Positions 34,339 through 42,410 of a stretch of 64,000 bases of DNA are shown here, piece after piece. The stretch lies in contig JANRJO010000026.1 of assembly GCA_033763935.1 (NCBI GenBank), positions 1 to 64,000 on the forward strand. Reading direction: 5' to 3'. The position numbers and the translations under genes are program-made. Each line of letters opens with the position of its first letter. Positions within the stretch are counted from its first letter, which is position 1. Source of the DNA: DALYJJ01 sp033763935 (GTDB lineage: Bacteria > Acidobacteriota > Terriglobia > Bryobacterales > Bryobacteraceae). A model generated the notes under the pieces. The model was not told where the DNA came from. It searched no databases and was given only the letters and a program-made list of their open reading frames with translations.

Positions 34339-35340
34339 CTAACGGCGAAAGAGGCGGCGCCACCAGCTGCGAGGGGCAGGCTCCGGCAGAGAGAGGTCAA
34401 GGGGGAGAAGGCCGGGATCCGATTCGTCGTCGGGCTCGCCGTCAGGATCGAGCATGGCGGCGGCCACGCCCTCGCGTCCTCCTTCATACAGGCTGAGTTG
34501 AGACTCGATGCGAGCGCGGAGGTCGGCGGGGTTCGCCGTAAGGCGACGGGCGGCAGCGGGTGGCAGGGGCGAGAGGACGAGTTCGAGATCCGGCGGGGCT
34601 TGGGGCGGAACCACGTGAAAGCCAAGCGCGTCTGCCGCACCGCAGGCGCAGTGGACAATGGTGAGCAGGTCAAGAGACTTCCCCTCGGGCGCGCGGTGAT
34701 GGCCGGCGGCAACCGATTCGAAGACCGCCGGAAGGGCCCAACGGCGGGAGAGGAACTTGCCTGCGCTGGCGTGGTCCATGCCGAAATGACGGTACTCGGC
34801 TTCCTGGAGCGAGCCGCCGTCTTGGGCGACGGTACGGATCAGAGCGCCATACTCCTTTGGATAAGCGGCGAGCAGTCCGAGGCGGCCGATGTCATGCAGC
34901 AGGCCGGCGGTGTAGCCGAACTCGACAAAGAGCCCGCAGGCTGCGGTGATGGCATCGGCGAGAATGCCGCAGGCCACGGTGTGGCGCCAGCACTGGCGCA
35001 TCTCTTCAGGGGCGCCGGCGCCGCGAACAAAGGTGGCGGCAGCGAGCGAAACCGTGACACGGCGAACCCGTTCCAGGCCAAGCAGCATCAGTGCCTGACG
35101 TACATCGGAGACCTCGGCGAGACGAGCGAATTCGGCCGAGTTGGCGCACTGCAGGATGCGGGCGGAGAAAACAGGATCGCTGGCGATGAGATCGGCCACC
35201 TGACGCACGGAAATATTGGGGGAGGAGAAAACGGTGAGCAGCCGCGCGGCGACGGGAGGAAACGCCGGCACAGTCCGCAGACCGGCCGGGATGGCCGGCA
35301 GTGTCGGTGTACTTCGCAAGAAGCGCTCCTCCAGAGTCAC
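34339..35340 (-). CDS. HDOD domain protein
   Basis: A 333-residue signalling protein. The HDOD domain covers about residues 15-215: LPAIPAGLRTVPAFPPVAAR, VRQVADLIASDPVFSARILQ, then QALMLLGLERVRRVTVSLA and GYTAGLLHDIGRLGLLAA, which keeps the HD pair. HDOD proteins lie in signal-transduction pathways, often linked to cyclic di-nucleotides, cell division or motility. The C-terminal 100 residues are Pro- and acid-rich, ending with a basic Trp-Arg-Arg stretch (SWWRRLFRR). The gene is 25 bases downstream of gltD and 34 bases upstream of the aminotransferase. Target pathway is not evident. Confidence 0.9.
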   Translation of the reverse strand: MTLEERFLRSTPTLPAIPAGLRTVPAFPPVAARLLTVFSSPNISVRQVADLIASDPVFSARILQCANSAEFARLAEVSDVRQALMLLGLERVRRVTVSLAAATFVRGAGAPEEMRQCWRHTVACGILADAITAACGLFVEFGYTAGLLHDIGRLGLLAAYPKEYGALIRTVAQDGGSLQEAEYRHFGMDHASAGKFLSRRWALPAVFESVAAGHHRAPEGKSLDLLTIVHCACGAADALGFHVVPPQAPPDLELVLSPLPPAAARRLTANPADLRARIESQLSLYEGGREGVAAAMLDPDGEPDDESDPGLLPLDLSLPEPAPRSWWRRLFRR

Positions 35341-35364
35341 TTATCGTCCCTGGAGGAGTGAGCT

Positions 35365-36768
35365 TTAGCGAGTGCTGAGCCAGTTATGGATGCCGCTGGC
35401 GGCCTTACGGCCTTCGGCGATGGCCCACACGACCAGAGACTGGCCGCGCCGCATGTCGCCGGCGGCAAAGACGCCGGGCACGCTGGACATGTAGTTTGCA
35501 TCCGCCTTGACGTTACCGCGCGCGTCGAGTTCGACGCCGAGTTGTTCGATCATGCCGCCGCGCACCGGTCCCGTGAAACCCATCGCCAGCAGCACCAGGT
35601 CGGCGGCGAAGGCCATTTCCGTTCCGGCGATGGGTTCGAACTTCGGCGGCGGGCCGAGCCGCACTGCATGCAGGCGAGAAACATTTCCGGCGGCATCGCC
35701 CTCGAACGCCGTGGTGCCAATTGCCCACTCGCGGATGCCTCCCTCTTCGTGGGAGCTCTCGACGCGCAATTGCAGGGGCCACAACGGCCAGGGCGTCGAA
35801 GCCGCGCGCTCCTCCGGCGGTCGCGGCATGATCTCGAACTGATGGACGCTGGCGGCGCGCTGGCGATGTGACGTTCCAAGACAGTCGGCGCCGGTGTCGC
35901 CGCCGCCAATGATGATGACGTGCTTGCCGGTAGCGAGAATCTGGCCGGGAACATCATCGCCTTCCGCTCGCCGGTTCGCCTGCGGCAGGAAATCCATAGC
36001 GAAGTGGATCCCCTTCAGGTCGCGTCCCGGAACGTTCAGATCACGAGGCTGCTCGGCGCCGCCGGCGAGGAGGACGGCGTGGAAGTCTTTGCGCAGATCC
36101 TCCACGGGCACGTTGACGCCAACGTGTCCGTTCACGACAAACTCCACCCCTTCGCCGCGCATCTGTGCGACGCGGCGGTCGATGAGGTGCTTCTCCATCT
36201 TGAAATTGGGGATGCCGTAACGGAGGAGGCCGCCAATGCGGTCCGCCTTTTCGAAGACGGTGACGTCATGACCGGCGCGGCGAAGCTGCTGCGCCGCGGC
36301 GAGGCCGGCCGGCCCACTGCCGATCACCGCGACGCGCTTGCCCGTCAAAACGGCGGGCGGCTCGGGCTTGATCCAGCTTTCGGCGAAGGCGTGGTCGATG
36401 ATGGTGCGCTCGACGACCTTGATGGTTACGGGCGGCTCGTTGATGCCGAGGACGCAAGCGGCTTCACACGGCGCTGGGCAGATGCGGCCCGTGAACTCGG
36501 GGAAGTTATTGGTGGCGTGCAGGGCCCGTACGGCCTCGCGCCAGCGGTCCCGATAGACCAGGTCATTCCAGTCCGGGATGACGTTGTTGAGAGGGCAGCC
36601 CGTATGGCAGAAGGGCACGCCGCAGTCCATGCAGCGTGCGCCCTGCGTCCGCACATGCTCCTCGGGGAACGGCCGGTAAATCTCGAACCAATCGTTCAGC
36701 CGCTCGCTGACCGGGCGCCGCTCGGGCACCTGCCGGGCGTACTCAAGGAACCCCGTAACCTTACCCAT
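35365..36768 (-). CDS. gltD: Glutamate synthase small subunit
   Basis: A 467-residue NADPH-dependent beta subunit. N-terminal Cys clusters for iron-sulfur centres are CMDCGVPFCHTGCPL and CPAPCEAACVLG. Two Rossmann folds follow: RVAVIGSGPAGLAAAQQLRR (FAD) and HVIIIGGGDTGADC (NADPH). The end with VPGVFAAGDMRRGQSLVV matches the family. With GltB it converts glutamine plus 2-oxoglutarate to two glutamates. Its start overlaps the gltB stop by 8 bases (ATGGGTAA), so translation is coupled. The subunit supplies electrons from NADPH via FAD to GltB. Nothing is missing. Confidence 0.96.
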   Translation of the reverse strand: MGKVTGFLEYARQVPERRPVSERLNDWFEIYRPFPEEHVRTQGARCMDCGVPFCHTGCPLNNVIPDWNDLVYRDRWREAVRALHATNNFPEFTGRICPAPCEAACVLGINEPPVTIKVVERTIIDHAFAESWIKPEPPAVLTGKRVAVIGSGPAGLAAAQQLRRAGHDVTVFEKADRIGGLLRYGIPNFKMEKHLIDRRVAQMRGEGVEFVVNGHVGVNVPVEDLRKDFHAVLLAGGAEQPRDLNVPGRDLKGIHFAMDFLPQANRRAEGDDVPGQILATGKHVIIIGGGDTGADCLGTSHRQRAASVHQFEIMPRPPEERAASTPWPLWPLQLRVESSHEEGGIREWAIGTTAFEGDAAGNVSRLHAVRLGPPPKFEPIAGTEMAFAADLVLLAMGFTGPVRGGMIEQLGVELDARGNVKADANYMSSVPGVFAAGDMRRGQSLVVWAIAEGRKAASGIHNWLSTR

Positions 36769-39700
36769 GCAGCACCTGCCCCGCGGCTGTCTGCCGCGCC
36801 ACCGCAATCGCCGCGCCCGGCACAAACGGCTGCTCCGCCCGGGCTACGCCGAGCACGCGCTTGTACTCGTGCGGGAAGACCTTTACAAACCTTGGTAGCA
36901 TCGCGTACCAATGCTCCAGAATCCACTTCGCGCGCGGACTCGCCGTGTACACGGCATGCCGCGTAATGAGTCCGTGGATCATCTCGACGTCCTTCACGTC
37001 GATCACCGGCTCCAGGTCGACGCTTGCCTTATTGCAGCGCAAACTCGCAAACTCGCCGGTTTCGTCCAGCACGTACGCCAGGCCGCCCGTCATGCCCGCC
37101 GCGAAATTCTTGCCTGTCTGGCCGAGCACCAGCACCAGGCCCTTGGTCATGTACTCGCAACCGTGGTCGCCGACGCCCTCGACCACGGCCGTCGCGCCGG
37201 AATTGCGTACCGCGAACCGTTCGCCCGCCATACCGTTGAAGAACGCTTCGCCGCTGGTGGCGCCGTACAGCACGACGTTGCCGATCAGGATGTTCTCCTC
37301 GGGCACGAAGTTCGAAGTTCGCGGGGGGTACACGATGACGCGGCCGCCCGAGAGGCCTTTGCCTACGTAGTCATTGGCGTCGCCCTCGAGGGTCATGGTC
37401 ACGCCAGGCGCCAGGAACGCGCCGAAGCTCTGCCCCGCCGAGCCGGTGAAGTTGAAGCGGATAGTGTCTTCCGGCAGCCCTTCCGAACCGTACTTCCGGG
37501 CGATCTCGCCGGAGAGCATCGCCCCCACGGTACGGTGAACGTTCTTAATGGGCATTTTGAACTCCACCGGGGTGCGCGAGTCGATGGCGTCCCGCGCGTG
37601 ATCGATGAGGCGATAATCCAAGGCCTGTTCGAGCCCGTGATCCTGCGCGATGCTGCAGCGGCGGCCCACTCGCTCCGGCACCAGGGGGCTGTACAGGATG
37701 GAGGCGAAGTCGAGGCCCTTCGCTTTCCAATGATCGATGGCGTCGCGCATCCGCAGCCGCTCGACGCGGCCTACCATCTCGTCTACGGTGCGGAAACCCA
37801 GCCGCGCCATGTACTCGCGCAGCTCCTCGGCGACGAAGAAGAAATAGTTGATGACGTTCTCCGGCGCGCCGTGGAATTTCGCCCGCAGGACCGGGTCCTG
37901 CGTCGCAATTCCCACTGGGCAGGTGTTCAGGTGGCACTTGCGCATCATGATGCAGCCTAGCGTCACCAGAGGCGCCGTCGAGAAGCCGAACTCCTCGGCG
38001 CCGAGAAGCGCGGCAATGGCCACATCGCGACCGGTCGAGAGCTTCCCGTCAGTCTGCACTCGAATGCGGCTACGCAGGTCGTTCAGCACCAACACCTGCT
38101 GCGTCTCCGCCAAGCCGAGCTCCCAAGGCGCGCCGGCGTGCTTGATGGAGGTAAGCGGTGAAGCGCCGGTGCCGCCCGAGTCGCCGCTGATCAGCACCAG
38201 GTCTGCATGCGCCTTTGCCACCCCCGCCGCCACCGTGCCCACGCCCACCTCGGCCACCAGCCTCACCGAGATGCGCGCGCGGGGGTTCACGTTCTTCAGG
38301 TCGTAAATCAACTGCGCCAAGTCTTCGATGGAGTAGATGTCGTGGTGCGGCGGCGGAGAGATGAGGCCCACGCCGGGAATCGAGTGGCGCACGCGTGCGA
38401 TGACGTCGTCCACCTTGTGTCCCGGAAGCTGGCCGCCTTCTCCGGGCTTCGCACCTTGGGCGATTTTGATCTGCAACTCGTCGGCGTTCACCAGGTAATT
38501 CGTCGTCACGCCGAAACGCGCCGAGGCCACCTGCTTGATGGAACTGCGACGCTGGTCGCGGAACCGCTCCTCGTCCTCGCCCCCTTCGCCCGTGTTTGAA
38601 CGGCCGCCCAGCCGGTTCATTGCCATGGCGAGGGTTTCGTGCGCTTCCTTACTGATGGAGCCGTAGGACATCGCGCCCGTCGCAAAGCGCTTGACGATCT
38701 CGGCTGCCGGCTCCACCTCGTCTAATGAAATGGGGTGCGCCGCATACTTGAAGTCCATCAGCCCGCGGATGGTGCACAGCTGCCGGCTCTGGCTGTTGAT
38801 GAGTTCGCTGTACTCTTTGAATGTCTCGTAGCTGTTCTTCTGAACGGAATGCTGCAGCTTGGTAATCGTGGCCGGATTCAGGAGGTGATACTCGCCGCGC
38901 ATCCGGAAATGGTAATTGCCGCCCAAGTCGAGTTCGGGCTCGTTCTCGCTCAGGGGGCGGAACGCGCCAGCGTGCTTTAGCTGCGCCTCGCGAGCCAGCA
39001 CCTCCAACCCCACGCCCTCAATGCGCGACGAGGTCCCGGTGAAGTACTTCTCCACCAGGCTCTTGTTCAACCCGATTGCTTCGAACACCTGCGCGCCCCG
39101 GTAGCTCTGGAGCGTCGAGATGCCCATCTTCGAAAAGACTTTGAGCAAGCCTTTGTTGATCGACTTCTTGTAGTTCTTTAGCGCGGTTTCAAAGCTGACG
39201 CCCTCCGGCAGCAGGCCCCGGAGGTGCATGGTCTCCAGTGTCTCGATGGCCAGGTAGGGGTTGACGGCGCTTGCACCATAGCCGATCAGCACGCAGAAGT
39301 GCATCACTTCCCGCGGCTCGCCGGACTCGATGATCAACGCCACCTGCGTCCGTGAGCCCTCGCGGATCAGGTGATTGTGCACCGCGGTGAGCGCGAGCAG
39401 GCTGGGAATCGGCGCGGACTCCTCGTCCACGCCGCGGTCCGACAGAATGAGCAGAGTGTAGCCGTTCTTAATGGCCAGCGACGCGCGCTTGCAGAGCGAG
39501 TCTAGCGCCCGCTCCAGTTCCACGGCGCCCCCGTCCACGCGGTAAAGCATCGGCAGCGTCGTCGCAAGAAAGTCGCCCCAGGACACGCGGCGAAGCTTCT
39601 CCAGGTCGCGATTCGTCAGGATCGGGTGCGCCAGCTTCAGCGTGTGACAGTGCTGCGGCGTCTCATCGAGGATGTTCCGCTCCGTACCGATATAGCTGGT

Positions 39701-41341
39701 GAGTGACATCACCAGCTCTTCGCGGATGGGGTCGATCGGCGGGTTGGTGACCTGCGCGAACAACTGCTTGAAGTAGTTGAAGAGTGGCTGGGGGCGGTCC
39801 GAAAGACACGCCAGCGGCGTGTCGGTGCCCATCGAACCTACCGGCTCTTCGCCCCTTGCCGCCATCGGCAACATCAACATCCGGAGGTCCTCGTCCGTGT
39901 ACCCGAACACCCGCTGGCGCTCGAGCACCGTCTCGTGGTCTGTCGGGAAGTGCCGCGACGGCTCCGGCAAGGCGTCGAGATGAATCTGATTCTCGGCAAG
40001 CCACTTTGCGTACGGCTGCCGCGACCACAGTGACTGCTTGATCTCCTCATCGGGAACGATGCGCCCCTGGATGGTGTCCACCAGCAGCATCTTGCCCGGC
40101 TGCAGCCGGCCCTTCGCCTTCACATCTTCGGCCTTCACGGGCAGCACGCCCGTCTCGGAGGCCATGATCAGCATGTCGTCGTGCGTCACCAGCCATCGCG
40201 CCGGACGCAGGCCGTTGCGGTCGAGCGTGGCGCCGATCAGCCGCCCATCGGTGAACGCTACCGCTGCCGGCCCGTCCCACGGCTCCATCAATGACGCGTG
40301 GTACTCGTAGAACGCCCGCTTATCCGCGTGCATGGTCGAGTCGGCGTCCCAGGCCTCCGGAATCAGCATCGCCATGACGTGCGGCAGCGAACGGCCGGCA
40401 AGCGTCAACAACTCGACGGCGTTGTCGAGCATCGCCGAGTCGCTGCCCCCCGGCGGGATGATCGGAAACAGCTTTTTGATATCGTCGCCGAACAACGGCG
40501 ACTTCATCACGTGCTGCCGCGCGTACATCCACGCCGCATTGCCCCGGATGGTGTTGATCTCCCCGTTGTGGCAGATGTAGCGGAACGGATGCGCGAGCTG
40601 CCAGCTGGGAAACGTGTTGGTGGAGAAACGCTGGTGCACCAGGCACAGGGCGCTGGTGGCGTCGGGGTCGGACAACTCCCGGTAAAACTCCGAAATCTGC
40701 GGCGCCAGCAACAAGCCCTTGTACACAACAGTCCGGGCCGACAGCGATGGCAGATAGAAGAAACTCTTGTCGCGGATGTCCGCCGCGGCGATCTCGCTCT
40801 CCGCACGCTTCCGGACCACGTACAGGCGCCGCTCCAGCTCGTCCTCGGTCATTCCCGGAGCACGGCGGACGAAAATCTGCTCAATGTAAGGTTGCGACGC
40901 TCGCGCCACGCGGCCGATGGCATCCACGTTGACCGGCGTGTCGCGCCACCCCAGCACCGAGAGGCCTTCCTCGCGTACGATTCGCTCGAGAATCCCTTCG
41001 CAAATCAGCCGCTGTTGCGGCTCCACCGGCAGGAACACCAGACCCATGCCGTACTCTCCGGGCGGGGGCAAGGTGAATCCAAGGCGGGCGCACTCCTTGG
41101 CGAAAAAGCGGTGCGGAATCTGAATCAGTATGCCTGCCCCGTCGCCCGTCTCCGGATCGCAGCCGCATGCGCCGCGATGGGTGAGGTTGATGAGGATCTG
41201 TATGCCTTTGAGAATGATGTCGTGGGAGGCGCGCCCATCAATGTTGACGACGAAGCCGATGCCGCATGCATCGTGTTCAAACTTCGGATCGTACAAACCT
41301 TGCGGCGGAGGGAGGGAGCAAGGATAGCCGACGTGGTCCAT
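36761..41341 (-). CDS. gltB: Glutamate synthase large subunit
   Basis: A 1526-residue protein. After a short propeptide of 25 residues the class II glutaminase nucleophile is Cys26 (HDACGIGFVV). The glutaminase domain is followed by a central domain and the FMN-binding TIM barrel (with GGRSNTGEGGEDEERF, KIAQGAKPGEGGQLPGHKV and LVLISGDSGGTGASPL). The 3Fe-4S site is C-x5-C-x4-C in LGCIMMRKCHLNTCPVG. The C-terminal GXGXG beta-helix domain follows (EGDANDYVGKGLSGGRVIVY). The ATG at 41341 was preferred over a TTG at 41383 because it gives a usual short propeptide. The LysR gene is divergent upstream. Confidence 0.95.
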   Translation of the reverse strand: MDHVGYPCSLPPPQGLYDPKFEHDACGIGFVVNIDGRASHDIILKGIQILINLTHRGACGCDPETGDGAGILIQIPHRFFAKECARLGFTLPPPGEYGMGLVFLPVEPQQRLICEGILERIVREEGLSVLGWRDTPVNVDAIGRVARASQPYIEQIFVRRAPGMTEDELERRLYVVRKRAESEIAAADIRDKSFFYLPSLSARTVVYKGLLLAPQISEFYRELSDPDATSALCLVHQRFSTNTFPSWQLAHPFRYICHNGEINTIRGNAAWMYARQHVMKSPLFGDDIKKLFPIIPPGGSDSAMLDNAVELLTLAGRSLPHVMAMLIPEAWDADSTMHADKRAFYEYHASLMEPWDGPAAVAFTDGRLIGATLDRNGLRPARWLVTHDDMLIMASETGVLPVKAEDVKAKGRLQPGKMLLVDTIQGRIVPDEEIKQSLWSRQPYAKWLAENQIHLDALPEPSRHFPTDHETVLERQRVFGYTDEDLRMLMLPMAARGEEPVGSMGTDTPLACLSDRPQPLFNYFKQLFAQVTNPPIDPIREELVMSLTSYIGTERNILDETPQHCHTLKLAHPILTNRDLEKLRRVSWGDFLATTLPMLYRVDGGAVELERALDSLCKRASLAIKNGYTLLILSDRGVDEESAPIPSLLALTAVHNHLIREGSRTQVALIIESGEPREVMHFCVLIGYGASAVNPYLAIETLETMHLRGLLPEGVSFETALKNYKKSINKGLLKVFSKMGISTLQSYRGAQVFEAIGLNKSLVEKYFTGTSSRIEGVGLEVLAREAQLKHAGAFRPLSENEPELDLGGNYHFRMRGEYHLLNPATITKLQHSVQKNSYETFKEYSELINSQSRQLCTIRGLMDFKYAAHPISLDEVEPAAEIVKRFATGAMSYGSISKEAHETLAMAMNRLGGRSNTGEGGEDEERFRDQRRSSIKQVASARFGVTTNYLVNADELQIKIAQGAKPGEGGQLPGHKVDDVIARVRHSIPGVGLISPPPHHDIYSIEDLAQLIYDLKNVNPRARISVRLVAEVGVGTVAAGVAKAHADLVLISGDSGGTGASPLTSIKHAGAPWELGLAETQQVLVLNDLRSRIRVQTDGKLSTGRDVAIAALLGAEEFGFSTAPLVTLGCIMMRKCHLNTCPVGIATQDPVLRAKFHGAPENVINYFFFVAEELREYMARLGFRTVDEMVGRVERLRMRDAIDHWKAKGLDFASILYSPLVPERVGRRCSIAQDHGLEQALDYRLIDHARDAIDSRTPVEFKMPIKNVHRTVGAMLSGEIARKYGSEGLPEDTIRFNFTGSAGQSFGAFLAPGVTMTLEGDANDYVGKGLSGGRVIVYPPRTSNFVPEENILIGNVVLYGATSGEAFFNGMAGERFAVRNSGATAVVEGVGDHGCEYMTKGLVLVLGQTGKNFAAGMTGGLAYVLDETGEFASLRCNKASVDLEPVIDVKDVEMIHGLITRHAVYTASPRAKWILEHWYAMLPRFVKVFPHEYKRVLGVARAEQPFVPGAAIAVARQTAAGQVLHG

Positions 41342-41470
41342 GGCCTTAGGGCGAGTATAGGGCCCCTGCGTACTATTAGTCAAATCGAACTTACTTCTTG
41401 ACAGTATCGGTGCTGCTAATGTTACCCTTGAGGCGAAACCGGAGGCTTACCGGCCTGCCGGCCTGACCGC

Positions 41471-42352
41471 ATGACCTTCGAGAGCCTTTCTTTATACCGC
41501 GATATCGTGCAGACGCGCAGTGTCAGCCGGGGAGCGGCGCTCAACGGCATCAGCCAGTCGGCGGCCAGCCAGTCGGTGCAGGAGTTGGAGCGCTGCCTGC
41601 AGGTGCGCCTGCTTGACCGCTCCACGCGCCCTCTCACGGTCACCGAGGCCGGCAAGCTGTACTACGACTACTGCCGTGACATCCTCCGCCGGAAGGAGCA
41701 GTTCGAGGCCCAGCTCCAGGGAGTCACGGGGCGTGTCGCCGGCACTGTCAGAGTTGCGGCCATCTACTCCGTCGGCATCTCGGATATTGCCAGCCTCGAG
41801 GCTGAGTTCACCCGCCGCTACCCGGACGCGGACCTCCACGTCGACTACCTGCGTCCTGAACGCGTTTATGAAGCGGTGCTCGAGGACCGCGCCGAGCTCG
41901 GTTTGGTGAGCTACCCGGAGGGCACGCGCGAACTGACGGTGCTGCCCTGGCGCGAAGAGGAGATGGTGCTCGCCCTCTCGCCGTCCCATGCGCTGGCGGG
42001 ACTGCGCCGCGCGGGCGCGCACGAACTCGAGGGGCAGGACTTCGTCGCCTTCGACGACGATCTCCCCATCCGCCAGCACGTCGACCGTTACCTGCGGGAG
42101 CACGGCGTCAATGTCCGCATCGCCATGCGCTTCGACAACATCGGCAGCATGAAGGAGGCGCTGGCGCTGGGGCAGGGTGTATCGATTCTGCCGCGCCGCA
42201 TGATGCTCAACGAGATCGCCCTCGGCACTCTGAGTGCGGTGCCACTGCGAAAGCCGTTGTCCCGGCCCCTGGGAATCGTCCGGCGCAAGCAGCAGGCTCT
42301 TCCGCGCGCCGCCGAACGGTTTCTCGAGCTCCTCCTGGAAACGCCGCTGTGA
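41471..42352 (+). CDS. LysR-family transcriptional regulator
   Basis: A 293-residue regulator: N-terminal winged helix-turn-helix (residues 1-60, YRDIVQTRSVSRGAALNGIS, QSAASQSVQELERCL, VRLLDRSTRPLTVTEAGKL), then a periplasmic-binding-like effector domain. It is divergent from gltB with 129 bases between the start codons. LysR regulators often control the adjacent divergent gene, and GltC controls gltAB this way in Bacillus, so control of gltBD is a reasonable inference. The closest named relatives cannot be told from sequence alone; CysL-type sulfur regulators have a similar layout. No clear T-N11-A box was picked out. Confidence 0.9.
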   Translation: MTFESLSLYRDIVQTRSVSRGAALNGISQSAASQSVQELERCLQVRLLDRSTRPLTVTEAGKLYYDYCRDILRRKEQFEAQLQGVTGRVAGTVRVAAIYSVGISDIASLEAEFTRRYPDADLHVDYLRPERVYEAVLEDRAELGLVSYPEGTRELTVLPWREEEMVLALSPSHALAGLRRAGAHELEGQDFVAFDDDLPIRQHVDRYLREHGVNVRIAMRFDNIGSMKEALALGQGVSILPRRMMLNEIALGTLSAVPLRKPLSRPLGIVRRKQQALPRAAERFLELLLETPL

Positions 42353-42410
42353 GTGTTATACTGCCTCCCACATAACCCGCGGTTTCCCGTAGGGAGGGAG
42401 AAAAGAATCG

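Noticed and set aside
28000..42000. A dif site at the skew change
   Set aside because: I found no AT-rich palindromic core resembling the known dif consensus when scanning intergenic stretches; a computed search is needed.
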